DNA from: Clostridium sp.
GTDB taxonomy: Bacteria > Bacillota_I > Bacilli_A > RF39 > UBA660
Assembly: GCA_022010095.1 (NCBI GenBank)
Contig: CP091739.1
Span: 558,001 to 622,000 of the forward strand
Direction: 5' to 3'
Length of the DNA stretch: 64,000 bases
A program made the position numbers and the translations under genes. Below are positions 22,901 to 35,153 of the stretch, piece by piece (the first letter of the stretch is position 1; the number at the start of each line of letters is the position of its first letter). The notes under the pieces were generated by a model that worked only from the letters and a program-made list of their open reading frames with translations, did no database searches and was not told the origin of the DNA.

Positions 22901-23909
22901 TCCTGTTATTCCAGAATAAGCTGCGTTAATTCCATCATACAATCCTGTTCCAGCAGATGCAACACCAGCCCCTACCATTATAGCACCATCAATAATATAT
23001 TCAGAAACTTTGCCAACACCAGCTATAACATTGGTAGCTATTACCGCTCCTGTGGCTTCAAGTTCACTCATAAACTCGTCTGCTTCAACTAAAAAGGCAC
23101 CTAAATCTCCTCCCGTTTTAAACATATCAGTGAAATCACCCCAAAGTTGTTTACCTGCTGCTTTTAAAGACTCACCTGCTGTCATTTCTAAAACACCCAT
23201 GTCAATTAATTCACTTCTAAGTGATTCTTTATTTGTTTTTAATTCAAGCCACCCTGATTTAAGTGCATCTCTTTCTTTAACAAGTGATGCAAGTTTCTTT
23301 GTGTCTTCATCTGCTAGTGCACCATGTGATCTTGAAAGATTATATATTTGTGAATTTAAGTCTTCATACTTTGCATTCACTTCATTATATTTATTTTTCA
23401 GCATCAATATATTTATTTAGCTTCATATATGGGTCTAAATTTTTTTAATAATATTCTTTTCAAGCTCTGTCAAATCTTCAGGATCTTTTTTTAACAGCAA
23501 GGTTGTATATCATAGTACATTTTTTTCAATATATAATGCTTGATCTGTTTCTGACATGTCTTCTCCAAAATTTTCAAACATCGTTAAATCCATCTCTGCA
23601 AATAATAAAGCATTTGATGAATCGACTTTTTCAAGTGTTGTTTTAAATGCTTTCATGCGAACACACATATCACTCAATTCTTTTGAATCTGTTTTTATTT
23701 TTGCTGAAATTGATGAAAAATTTACTCCTAAAGCTGAAACAGCTGCAGATATGGAAGAAACAGCACTTGATAAACTATCAAATGATCCATATACATTTTC
23801 TATAGTTTTTATATCCTGTATAAAAACTTTCAGCATTAATATCCATATCTAATTTTCCACCACTTGTTCCGCCATCGGAAACTACAGTAGTTACATTACT
23901 AAGTGCCAT
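19902..23909 (-). CDS. Large type VII secretion effector candidate with a C-terminal cysteine-peptidase-like domain, copy 2
   Basis: About 1,335 codons. N-terminus MALSNVTTVVSDGGTSGG is shared with two other genes of the locus. Then a helical region to about residue 250, and a Gly/Ala-rich hydrophobic region (about 22100-23150; AGKQLWGDFTDMFKTGGDLG, GAVIATNVIAG, TAVTVATGGAAAPFVAAG) like pore or translocation domains of polymorphic toxins. Helical repeats follow (LPSDKMNSIL, FDNPYLTSSV). The end has DGICSYAD with a Cys, a region rich in EELLADLYIFNNSS, then HITPVIGIDK and ASWGRPYRIKI, resembling papain/C39 folds with Cys and His. The gene follows essC by 14 bases and is followed by a partner gene. 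Many A/T-run breaks, especially 21360-22080. Confidence 0.7.
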
Positions 23910-23923
23910 AACTTCTTCCTTTC

Positions 23924-26900
23924 TTATTCTTCAACTTTTATTTCATTAATAACCTTGATAATACTTGGCATACCCTTTTTAATAACGACAGCATACTCAT
24001 TATCAATATTATTTATACTTGATGGTTGTATAGTAAGTTTTAAAGCAAACTGATTAGTTACTCCACTACCTATCCATATTCCATTATTATTGTTCATTGT
24101 ATTCTTGTACCATTCTTCATATTCATATTTTTTTTAAATCCAAATGGTATGTCTACAAATACAAAATTAATTTTTTTAATGTATCTTTATTATTATTTAA
24201 AATTTCCTTAAATTTATCTTTATGTTCATCATCAAGTTTAGACATAAACTTTTTCCAAAATCAATAACCATAATCATAGTATTAGGTACTTTTTTTAAGA
24301 CTTCTCACATTCATATTATTTTTCTTTTAAGTATTTCTTGTATTTTTATTATCTAGTAAAGATATTTTTATCAATAACACTATTCATATCATTAGATTCA
24401 AATGGTAAACTATAATTAAAGTTTTTCAAAATAATTATTTGAATCAACTATCATTTTATTAAATGTATTATTTATTTCTAATAATCTTAAAAAAATTCAT
24501 AATAAATCTTCTTATATTTTTCTATTTCATCTGAAGATATTATATTAGTAACATTTTTTTACCAAAAATCATATAAACATGAAGTTAGGTTATCTTTATA
24601 AATACCAACTGGTATACTTGAAATACCTTTATATTTTTTTCATTAAATGAATCTAATTTGATAACGTCTGGCATAGTAGGAATATGTCTTGCATCACTTA
24701 TACCATTATTTTTTTAAATTATTAATTAGTTCATTTATTCTATTATAAATGTTATCTATCTTATCTATAAATGCTGTTTGGAATTCACATACCTTTCCTA
24801 ATTTAATAAGGCCTCTTCCTAGATTATTAGATGGAACTAGACCATCTGTTTTACCAAGTATATCTCTATAATCTGTTTCATTTGCCATTTGTAAGCATAT
24901 AAATTGTTTACAGCTTTGAACTATTTTAAATTTAGCAGAACTTTGACTAACTGATGTCATTACAAAAGTTATTCCATATTTAGATCCTTCTCTTATTATT
25001 GGAGTTAATCTATCTATTAAATCAGGATATACTTCACTCATGACTTCTATTGAATTAATAACTACTATTATATTGCAAAGACCTCTTCCACTTAATTTAA
25101 GATAATCTAAATAGTTACCATTGTATGATGTAAATAGTTTCTTTCTTTTTAGTAATTCACTTCCCAACATCTTAATTAGATTCTCTAATTTTTTTCATCT
25201 TCACCATTTAATATAACATTTCCAACTTGAGGAGCATTTTTCCAAAATTAATTAATGTTTCAGCTCCAAAGTCAACTATATACATATTAAGTTCATTAGT
25301 ACCATACATACTTAAACATGAAAATACAAGTGTTTGTAATAATTCATCCTTTCCAGAATCAGCTATACCATATATCATAGTATTTCCATTAGTAGTAAGA
25401 TTTAGTGTAAGTAATCCTTGTACTTGGTTTAATGTGTCATCATATTCACCAATGATAGGATTAATATTGTAATTTACTTTAGAATAATTGTATTTTTTTA
25501 TATAGATTATTTATATATATATTATTAGGTATTCTATCCATCCATAAATTATTTATTTTTTTAAATTCATTGTTTTTACTTATATTTATAATATAATTTA
25601 GTACTGCGCTTAATTCTTCTCCTTCCGCTTTAATTATTCTTTTTAGCAATTGAGTTATTAATACTTTTTAACAACACTACCAACATTATTTATAAAAATA
25701 CAAATTTTTTTATCAAGTGGCTTTTTTTATATTCTTTATTAGGAAAATAGGGTGCTCCTGCATATGCTGATTGTCCTAGTGCGAAATATTCATTGTAACC
25801 TACCTGTAAATAAAATCTACCAACATTTTTAAGAAGTGCTGCATCTGCTCTTTTAATCATTTCCATGCTGTCTTGCTTATCTTGAACTTTTAAACATACT
25901 TTAAATCTTGAGTTACTCCATATTTGAGCATCAACTACTCCACTTGGTTTTTGTGTTGCAAGTATTAAATGCACTCCTAAACTTCTACCTATACGAGCAG
26001 TACTTACTAAATCTTCCATAAAATCTGGTTGTTGATCTTTAAGTTCAGCAAACTCATCACATACAATAATTAAATGTGGTATTGGTTCATCAATAACTCC
26101 ATCTCTATAAAGTTTTTTTGATATTTATAAATATCTATTGTACTTTCATTTGTAACTTCACGTACTTCATTAAACTTTTTCTTGCCTTCTTCTAAGTTCA
26201 CTTTTTATACTTGAAAGTGCTCTATTTATTTCAGTTTTATCTAAGTTAGTTATAGTGCCAACTACATGTGGAAGTCTAAGTCCTGTTTCATTGTTAACAA
26301 ATGCTCCTGCAAGACCTCCTCCTTTATAATCTATAAGTACAAATGCTACTTCTTCTGGACTATAGTTAACTGCTAAAGATAAGACATATGTAATAATAAA
26401 TTCACTCTTACCACTACCAGTAGAACCAGCAATAAGACCATGAGGACCATGAAACTTTTTCATGTAAATCTAATATAAATAAGTCTCCATTTTTCATTAA
26501 CTCCTATTTCAGCTTTTTAAAGACTTAGTAGGATCATTTTCTTTCCATTTATTAAGAGCATTCAATTGTTCAACTTGTCCTACTCCTCTAAGTTCTAAAA
26601 AAATGATATACTATCAGGTAAATTCTTAAATGAATTATTAAAATATATAGGTAAATTAGTTAAAGTATACGTACACTTTTTCCATATCGAATTTATTACT
26701 AATTTCATCATTAAATCTTATTTGTTCACTACTATCATTAGATAATATAATAGAAGTTTTATCGCCAAATGTTATGTAACTATCTATTTCACTTGGTAAT
26801 TTTGATAATTTTTTTCTTCTAAAACTACTAAACTAAATCCTAAATTAATTTTCTCATTCAATATATCATCAACAATACCAACTTTTCTAGCTAAATCTAT

Positions 26901-28559
26901 ATCATCAATTATTAAGAAATAATATGTATCAAAAAGTAGCTTTCTCATTTACATTTTTTTACTAAGTCTCGTCTATTATTAAATATTTGATCTAGATATG
27001 TAGAAACATCTATAACTTCTTCACTATCAGTTGCGAAAAATCTAATAGATTTATCATTGGAAAAAAACAATATAATGATTCTTTTTAAATAAGACCATCT
27101 TTTTTTGATTCTTTTTTTATTAGTTATAACAACGAATTTTTAATTCATCATAACTATAAAATGACATAAGTTGTAATAATATATTATTAGTAAAATCTAT
27201 ATATTTAGGATATAATCCATTAATAGCTGTTTTATTTTTTTATCATAAAATGAATATCCAATTGGTACTTCATCTATGTATTTAAAATTATTTATGAGTG
27301 ATTCTAACATTTTTCTTTAGATTATCATCATCCATAGTAAAAATCTTCACTTTGATATGATATTTTTACTTTTTTTAAATCTACTTTTTCCTATACCTAT
27401 TCTACATGTTAAAAAATCATTTTGTTCCATTTTTCTAGACCATAATGTTCTTCTCTTATTTAAAATCATGTCGTAGCAAACATCATTTGAAACTAGATTT
27501 TCTTCAAGTATTCTTTTTTGAGTATCATATACTTTTAAATAATTCATTGCGTTTAGATTCTAAATATGCTTTATATTTATCTTGTCTTTCTTCTTCTCTT
27601 TTTTTATATTTTTCTTTTCTTTTCATATTTTTTAGTTAGAAATGGCCAAAGTAACATAGATGCAAGCATGCATATAGATATTATTAATGTAGGCCATGTT
27701 TGTTTAAAAGTTCTTTCACCTGAAGATATTTGCATTAATGCATTAGTAATTGTGACAAGTGAACTAGCACCCATAGTAAGCATTGGACCAAGAGTATATA
27801 TTAAAGGTATTTCTTCATCACTTTGTTTTTTAGGTGGTGAATCTATTTTCATATTATATTCTTCTATGTCTCTACTTATTCTAGGTGATTTTTAAAAAAA
27901 TAATCGCTTTCATTATACATATTTTTTTATTAATTATTTCTTCGTTAGTAATTTCATTATTTGAATTTATAATAGTTAATTTTTAATTTATCACTAGTTC
28001 TTAAATTAGAAAAATATATCATTTATGATTAAAGAGTTAAATATACAATAGATATTAAGTCCATAAATAGATATTTTTATCACCATAATTAATAGATATT
28101 TCATTATCTATAACTTTATCATCATTAAGATAGATAGTAGAACTATCATCTTTTTTTAAGTTTCCATTTATTATCATTATATTTAAGTTCAAAATTGATA
28201 TTATCTAAATATTTCGATGAAACTACTATATCGTTTTTTTAAAAAGTAAAATCACCATTACTGACGTCATATTTATTTAATGAGAAATCTACCATACCAG
28301 TTGCGAATAATATATATTTTTTTGTCATCTTTAATTATTTCATAATATTCTTTAGTATTTAAAATAGTATTTGAAACTTCTTCACCATTATAAGTAATAG
28401 TGGTACTTTTCACTTCCACTTAATAACCATTCATTATCAGTTGAACTTATATTTACAATATTTTTCTCCATTGTTATCTGTAATCCAAAAATCACCTATC
28501 TTTTTGACAGGCAAATTAAATGTTATTAATCTATCATCATTAAATAAATATATTATCAT
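23924..28559 (-). CDS. essC: Type VII secretion ATPase EssC
   Basis: About 1,540 codons. FHA-like N-terminal region, two membrane segments with the diagnostic block [19 protein letters not shown] and [18 protein letters not shown] (about 27620-27840), then FtsK/SpoIIIE-like ATPase domains. Domain 1 is complete: GSTGSGKSE (about 26405-26435), VLIDYKGGG and [19 protein letters not shown]. Domain 2 has GIADSGKD, where Ser/Thr of Walker A is Asp, and IVDFGAETL. Domain 3 (from about 24700 down) shows no P-loop; its end [14 protein letters not shown] fits EssC. It drives export of WXG100 and effector proteins across the membrane. Frame breaks throughout; the start at 28559 has TTAGGAG upstream. Confidence 0.92.
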
Positions 28560-28568
28560 AATTAACTC

Positions 28569-28822
28569 CTAAAATAATATTATTTTTACTTTCAATTTTT
28601 TATATCAGTATCTCTAACTAAAGTGTTGTTGTCATATACTTCTCCAGTTAAAGCATTTATAAATGTATTATTTTTACTTTCATTAATAGAATCATAAAAT
28701 AATGTATTATTAAGCAGTTTAGTAATATTACCTACTTTTTCATTAATAGGTATATAAAGATCATAATTTTTACCCATAGAGCACACTATTAAATTGATTA
28801 ATACTTTATTATTAAACATCAT
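28569..28822 (-). CDS. esaB: EsaB/YukD-like ubiquitin-fold protein
   Basis: About 80 residues, directly before essC, the usual place. MFNNKVLINLIVCSMGKNYD then LYIPINEKVGNITKLL and GEVYDNNTLVRDTDIKNG match the short beta-grasp proteins that regulate or assist type VII secretion. Two adjacent ATGs (28822 and 28819) follow TAGGTG. A run of six A at about 28605-28612 probably breaks the final residues. Similarity is in pattern and position; the family is weakly conserved, so confidence is moderate to high. Confidence 0.75.
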
Positions 28823-28878
28823 TATCACCTATAATCCTACTATAATAATTTTTATAATATTTTTTTATATTTGTCTAT

Positions 28879-28908
28879 AAAAAAATAACAGACTATTTCT
28901 AATCTGTT
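28879..28908 (-). terminator. Rho-independent terminator inside the type VII locus
   Basis: Minus strand AACAGATTA-GAAA-TAGTCTGTT, then ATTTTTTT. It includes the stop codon of the second effector and splits the locus into an upstream unit (35770-28899) and a downstream unit (esaB to 19181). Confidence 0.8.
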
Positions 28909-30761
28909 ATATCTATAACATCAGGTACATCTATTTCTTCAATAGTATATGGATATTTTTACGTCTGTTTCTATTTCATCAGTTCCTTCTATGTTAACAT
29001 CTGGTGCTTTTAAATATCTAAAATATTCTGCAAATACCGATATGCTTATTCTTTTAACTATTTCTATACCCAATTTATCATATTCTATTTTGCCATTATC
29101 TAATTCTGTTTTTATTTCTCCACATAAATGTCCTAATGTTGATATATAAATATTAGGTTTTGAAAGGGTTGAAGATAAAACATTTTTAATTGTTTCTGGA
29201 TTTATGTTGATAAGTTTGTTAAGTACATCATCTTTTTACTTCTATAATATTTCTTTTTATTTGGATTATCAAGATAAGGCGATGGAATTATTTTTATATT
29301 TTTCAATGCATTAATTATATTATCTGAAGTCTTACCATAAAAGAACCAGTTTGCAGCACCCTCTGCTCCACCTAAATAAGAGCTAACAACTTTAGAAACA
29401 TTCATGCTTCCGGAGTTTAATGATTCTTTTGCTGTTTCACCTGAACCTTGTAAAAATCCACTTGAGACTAAAGCTATTGTACTACCACCTGTTAAATATC
29501 CCAGTAATGCCGCTGCTGCAATTTTTAATGGCGTTTTGACAGCATTAGTAACGCTTTTTGCGGCTGCACTATCATATTTTATTGCCGAATTATCATTAAT
29601 TATTTTACCAAGTAGAAAATCATTATACCATGATTCAGTCATACTACCAGTAACATCATAATCAATATCAAGTCCTACTTGATTCCAAAAGGCTTTTGTA
29701 TATGAAGAAAATTCTGTACCAGCAAGCGAACTATATAAAGATTTAATTCCATCATATCCTAACGTAAATGGCGTACTTACAGTAGCAAGTACTATCTCTA
29801 ATCCTGAAGAAGCATCTTCTATAATATTGAATCCAGCTGCTAATACATTTCCCGATAAAACTGCGCCAGTGGAAATTAATTCATTTAAAAATTCATCAGT
29901 TTCGACAAGAATCCCACCTAAATCTCCACCTGTTTTAAATATATCCGTAAAACTACTCCAAAGTTGCTTACCAGCTTCAGTAAATGATTCTTTTGAATTT
30001 TTCTCAATAAGTCCTGCATCTATCAATTCAGTTCTCAGTTTGTCTTTTCTATTACTAATGGAACTCATATTATTTAAGTATTCATCTCTTTTTGCTACAA
30101 GTATGTTTTTACTTTAGCAACTTGTTCATCAGGCATAGGTCCCCTATAATTTTCTTGTTATGCTGTATATTTTTACTTTGTATTTCTTGATAAGCTTTTA
30201 CCAACTTGTTCATATTGCTTTTTCAAGTTTAATATATTCTTGTAATTTTTAATCCATTGTTAAATGACTCAGGTAGTAGAACATATGAGTTAAGTATAAG
30301 TATTTTTCAAGATTTGTTAAATCTTTTTGGGTCTTTATTTATGGCATTTTTCATATATTTGCTTACAATTTTTCTCCATATAAGGCTAAATCAGTTTCAG
30401 TGATGTCTCCACCAAATGTAGCATACACTATAACATCTAAATTAGAAAATAATAATGCATTTGATGGGTCAATTCTTTTCAAGCGTTTTTTTAAATGATA
30501 TAATCCTATTATACATATCATTAAGTTCAGAATTATCATTTTTTTAATTTTTACTAGAGATATTGCTAAAATTTACTCCAAGTGAATTAACTTTAGCAGT
30601 AATAGATAAAACTGCATTTGATAAATTATCAAATGCTTGAAAATTATTTTTCAACGATTTTATATCCATAATAAAACTTTTTCAACGTCTATATTTAAAT
30701 CAAAGTTCCCACCACCACTTCCTCCATCAGAGATAGCTGTAGTTACATTATTTAAAGCCAT
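28899..30761 (-). CDS. Type VII secretion effector paralogue with a different C-terminus
   Basis: About 620 codons. The N-terminus MALNNVTTAISDGGSGGGNF and helical region match the other two effectors. The hydrophobic block (about 29280-30060: GKQLWSSFTDIFKTGGDLGG, GAVLSGNVLAAG, AAAALLGYLTGGSTIALVSS) is clearly paralogous to that of the effector at 19902. The C-terminus (about 28905-29240) is short: SKPNIYISTLGHLCGEIKTE, then EYFRYLKAPDVNIEGTDE and the acidic end EEIDVPDVIDITD. No peptidase-like motifs and no partner gene follow; a terminator does. It may be a pore-forming effector or one that has lost its toxin end. The start overlaps the stop region of the upstream partner gene. Confidence 0.65.
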
Positions 30762-30762
30762 A

Positions 30763-31470
30763 TTACACCTCTATTTTTATATTATTTCTTCTAATAATTG
30801 AATTATCAGTATATACAATAGAACAAACTCCTATATTTAATTCTTTTTGATAATGTGTTGTCTAACTTAGATGATAATTCAAATATGTATGAAGAAATAT
30901 TGTTTTTGTCTCTTATATTCATTATTATCTTTAGATGATTTTTACTTCATTATCATATCTTATTCCAATAACTAGATTTCCATTTAAAGCAAAAAAAATC
31001 TTTTTAGTAGTAGGCCCATAACTTATAATACTAGTATTTTTCATTTTTCTATTTTTTTCAGAAATAATTATTTTTATATGTTCTTTCTATTAATGATTCG
31101 ATTTCATCATCTAACTTTGAATCTCCATTTAACATTTTATTTTTCTAGAAGTTTTTACATCTTTTTTTCTTCAAGTCTTTCAACGTATAAATTATTCCTT
31201 ATATAAAAGATATTTTTAGTGGACTACCTATTTGATAGAAATCTTTTTTAGCTATGTTTACCATATCAATTTTTTTAATTTATTATTTGATATTTCTTCA
31301 TCAAATTTACTTAAACTAGTTTTTTTGAGTAAATATTGGTATAGAAAATGCTCATATAAATTGTATTGTGCTAAATAATATTTAGCTACATTATCGCTCA
31401 TACTAAATACTTTAGGATTACAATTATTTGGCCATCTTTCCTCTAAATCTTCTCGTTTAATCAATCTCAC
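30763..31470 (-). CDS. Effector-linked small protein (possible immunity protein or chaperone), copy 1
   Basis: About 235 residues with a GTG start at 31470 behind AGGAGGT, 11 bases after the effector stop at 31482. It shares with copy 2 (19181-19881) RWPNNCNPKVF, QYNLYEHFLYQYLLKKTSL, FYQIGSPLK, RNNLYVERL, IRYDNE and GVCSIVYTDNS. No export signal. The function is not known; its strict pairing with the peptidase-like effector points to immunity or chaperone duty. Frame breaks at about 30845, 30935, 31005, 31070, 31145-31175 and 31270. Confidence 0.65.
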
Positions 31471-31481
31471 TTCAATACCTC

Positions 31482-34403
31482 CTATTCATTTTTTTCATAC
31501 ATTTTTTGTAAGGCTATAAAACTATTAAGATTATCAAGTTCACTTATTTTTATTCTATATGGACTTCCCCAACTAGCTATGTAAACATATTCTTGATCAA
31601 TGCCAATCATTGGTGTAATATGTCCAAAGTTTTCTTTAATTCTGCCATCTTCATAATATGTAACGCTATCTTTTGTGTTCATAGTATGGCCTGTTGGTCT
31701 AAAGCTATTCAAATTATTATTTCCTACAGCATCTAAAACATCTAATTCTTCATATGTCATTGGACTATCTTTACAGCCTTCATAATACCAGGTAATTAAT
31801 GAGGGATAATTGCCTTTAATAATTTCAGCATTTATTTTTTCTACTGTTTCAGAATCTATTGTATTATATTTGTATTTTTATAATATTAGTTTCAACAGGA
31901 ATGTTATGATATTCAAAAAAATTATTTTCATTGATGACAGTTTCTTTTACTTTATCACCACTCATATACGTAGTTGCTGTTCCTACTTCTTTTTCCGTTA
32001 AAACAAGGTTATTATTTTTTTATCAACTGTAAATAGATTTCTTCCATTTAAGCTCGAGTTATTAAATATATAAAGATCCGCTAAAAAGTTCTTCAGTATT
32101 AAAAAAAACCTTTTGTATTACTTATAGATATTTCTTTATACATAGGGTATCCAAAATCTCTTAAAAAAATCTTCTTCTCTTCCATAATAATATTGAAATA
32201 TTTTAGTTGCAAAGTCTGCATATGAACAAATTCCATCAATTGTATCAGCTTGACCCAAAGCATATTCTAACATATCTACATCAGCATTATATCTTTTAGC
32301 CATATCTTCTGAGATTCTTTTTAGTTCAGCATTGTTATATCTTGCAAGCATATTTAATGAGTTTTGTTCAACTCCAAGAGCCAATGAAGTTGCTGCACCA
32401 TCTCTAAAGAAATTAACATAATTGTCTGCCAGTTCATCTATGGCATTTCTAATTCCTTCAGGGTATTCATAAGTATATTCTTTTTCCATCAAATACAACA
32501 TTACCTAAATAGCCATCTACTTCTTCAAATAAACTTATATTAAGTATTCTCATATAATCAAAAATAAGTTTCACTTAAAAAAACTTATCAAGTTTTTTTC
32601 GTTTGACTCTTTAGAATAAACAAAAAGTTGGTTCTAAATCTGAGTAAATTATCATATCATCCGTGTGTCTATTTGAAAACCAATATGCATATATTATTTT
32701 TCCATCAACTATTTTTATTATATTCTGGAGCACATTTAATGAAAAAAATTTATCACCATCATAATGTTCAAAAAGCCTTAATACCTGTTACTCCAAAAAT
32801 GTGTTTAACTTATCAGTATCAAATTCTGATAAGTTTGCATATAAATCACTTGTTTTAACATTTTCAAATAAGAAAAAAATTTAAATGTTTTTTTAATTAT
32901 TTCATCATTATTATTTAGACTAAACAGGGCTTTTAAATATTTATAGGTATTTTTCTTTATCAGAATATAAATATTTACTATAAGAAATTTTTTTACAATT
33001 TTATCTATTTCATTATTATCTTTTAAGTAATTAAAATAATTAATAAGTTCATCTTCAGACATTTCTTTCAAAAAAATGAAATATCAATTAAAAAGTGAAT
33101 CGCTTAAATTACGTACAGCTTCAAAAAGTATTTTTTTGTCCATACTTTTTCTTTTATGTAATCATAACCAACACTATTAATTATTATAGAAGAAATTTTT
33201 ACTATTACTAAACAATCTATCTATACAATTTGAATAATCATATTTTTCAAATAAAGTTACAATCCTTTCTTCATCTAGTTTTTGCATTATTTTTTCGCCA
33301 GATGTAAATATAACAGGATTTGAAGAATTGATCATACTATATATTTGTTGGTCACTCATATTATCACTAAGTACAGGTAGTGAAATTTCTTTAGCAATTT
33401 TTCCTAGTAAAGTCACATTTCTAGTATCTATTTTTTGTATTAAAGTAGAAATATCTTCTGTTGTATTAAATAATGCAGACTATAAATTCTTCATTTGCAT
33501 CTTTAAGTAATTCATTCATTCTATCTTTTTGGTAATGCAGTTAAAATTGAAATAGCTTCTGAGTTATTTCCTTTTTAAAAATTGCTTTTCGTGATAAGAG
33601 TACCTATTTTTTTATATCACTTAATTTTTACTAATTCAGTAGAGCTATATTCAATACCATCTACAATTATTTTTTTGTTGATGATAGTGTTTCGACATTT
33701 GATGATTTATCTATGTTTGATTCAATATTTGGAAGCATACTATTACTTTTTTTAAGAAATCAGATATTTTTTTCCATGTTTAACTGAACTACTTATAATA
33801 CTACCAGTAATGCTTTCTAATATATTTTTTTCCAGATTTAAGTATTTTTGTCAAAAAAAGCCTTCACTTTTATCATTATTTTTTTATTTTTTTGTTATTA
33901 CAGTAACCATGTCTGCAATAAAACCTGAACTTTCTGTATATTCGTTCGTAACACCAAATATCTTTTTTTAGTATGCTATCTAATATACTTGATTCACCAT
34001 TATCATCCTTTTTTTACTTTATCTTCATTTAATGCTAAATCAGTTTCTGTTACTTCTTCACTAAAGTCTGCATATAACTTTGTATCTAAGCTAGAAAAAT
34101 AATAATGCATTTGATGTGTCAATTCTTTCAAGTGTTTTTTAAATGATATCATTCTATTATACATATCATTAAGTTCAGAATTATCATTCTTAATTTTTAC
34201 TAGAGATATTGCTAAAATTTACTCCAAGTGAATTAACTTTATCAATAATAGACAAAAACAGTATTTGACAATTCATCAAATACTGGTGTTTTTCAATGAT
34301 TTTTATATCCATAATAGAATTTTTCAGCGTCTATATTTAAATCGAAATTTCCACCACCACTTCCTCCATCAGAGATAGCTGTAGTTACATTATTTAAAGC
34401 CAT
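31482..34403 (-). CDS. Type VII secretion effector candidate with a C-terminal cysteine-peptidase-like domain, copy 1
   Basis: About 970 codons. N-terminus MALNNVTTAISDGGSGGGNF, then SLGVNFSNISSKIK and FKNTLERIDTSNALLF, paralogous to the effector at 19902 but without its Gly/Ala-rich hydrophobic block. Helical repeats follow (about 32800-33600), then the shared C-terminal unit: YAYWFSNRH, RYNADVDMLEYALGQADTI, DGICSYAD (candidate catalytic Cys), EELLADLYIFNNSSLNG, GHITPMIGIDQ (candidate His) and IASWGSPYRIKI. The third catalytic residue is not obvious: the papain NSWG Asn is Ala here. The gene overlaps nothing but starts 2 bases after the DUF4176 stop. Heavily frame-broken. Confidence 0.7.
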
Positions 34404-34404
34404 A

Positions 34405-34709
34405 TTACACCTCTACTTTTTTTATTGTTAACAGCTTTATTTAATTTTTTTCTTTAAAAACTCTTTTTCCTCATCATCACTATATCCTATAAAGAATATT
34501 TTTATCTATTTGTTCATGATTAAAAAAACACAATTTTTCCTTTTGAAGATATTACTCCTTCTGGATATAAACATCCTACATAGTCATATGTTTTTTTCAT
34601 CATTTTTCATCAGCTTTTTACATAAAACCCTGTTATCATTAATCTTTTTAGTAGCATTTTTTTAAAAAGTACTACACTTCCTAGTGGTAAAAAAATTTTT
34701 TTCTTTCAT
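34405..34709 (-). CDS. DUF4176 family protein of type VII loci
   Basis: About 95 residues after repair: LPLGSVVLLKNATKK, IMITGFYV, YDYVGCLYPEGVISS, FFNHEQIDKI and FIGYSDDEE are the hallmarks of DUF4176, a small family found next to LXG/WXG100 effector genes. AAGGAGGG precedes the start at 34709; its stop TAA lies next to the ATG of the following effector. Biochemical role not known to me; position suggests help in effector export. Frame breaks at about 34690, 34665, 34605, 34585, 34530, 34495 and 34445. Confidence 0.8.
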
Positions 34710-34724
34710 TCTTTTTTTCCCTCC

Positions 34725-35081
34725 TTAATATATTAAGTCAACATTAACATTTGAATCATTTGTTGATTTTTAACTTTGTTTGATTTCTTTCTCTCTCTGC
34801 TTCTTTTTATTTGTCTTATTTCTTCTTGCAATTCAGCTATTTTTTTATTTGCTTTTGCTATTGCTGAACCACATAAGCTTTGATAACGTTCCTAGATCTC
34901 TAACTATTTCAGATAGTTTTCCTTTATCATATGCTTGTCCATTCACTATAACTTCTTTAAGTAATGATGATGCACTTGATAATGCACTTGATAACGATCT
35001 AGCCATATTTTGAATATTCTGTAATGCTTTAATAAGTTCCCTTAATTCTCTTATTTCAGCTAGTAAACTTTGTACCGACAT
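34725..35081 (-). CDS. YwqH/DUF5082-like coiled-coil protein of the type VII locus
   Basis: About 115 residues, nearly all helix: SVQSLLAEIRELRELIKAL at the start, ARSLSSALSSASSLLKEVIV, then a GS.IAKANKKIAELQEEI end typical of YwqH-like proteins. These small helical proteins accompany LXG effectors and are thought to be targeting partners co-exported with them. GAGGTGTGTGAT precedes the ATG at 35081. The C-terminus is uncertain: stops at 34733 or 34725 depending on A-run lengths. Confidence 0.65.
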
Positions 35082-35102
35082 ATCACACACCTCTTATTTG
35101 CT

Positions 35103-35153
35103 AAAAAGAAAAATTGCTTTTTCTTCTTAACGAATAAGAAGCATAAGCTTCTT
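35103..35153 (-). terminator. Double hairpin/attenuator after the WXG100 gene
   Basis: First hairpin AAGAAGC-TTAT-GCTTCTT (35136-35153) spans the stop codon; second, AAGAAAAA-GCAA-TTTTTCTT (35106-35125), is followed by TTTTT. A partial terminator here would give more WXG100 protein than downstream proteins. Confidence 0.6.

Noticed and set aside
22065..23420. Several long plus-strand open frames rich in Ala, Pro and Ser (22065-22457, 22497-22808, 23010-23420)
   Set aside because: They are antisense to the Gly/Ala-rich block of a minus-strand effector with paralogues and have no ribosome binding site or family motifs.
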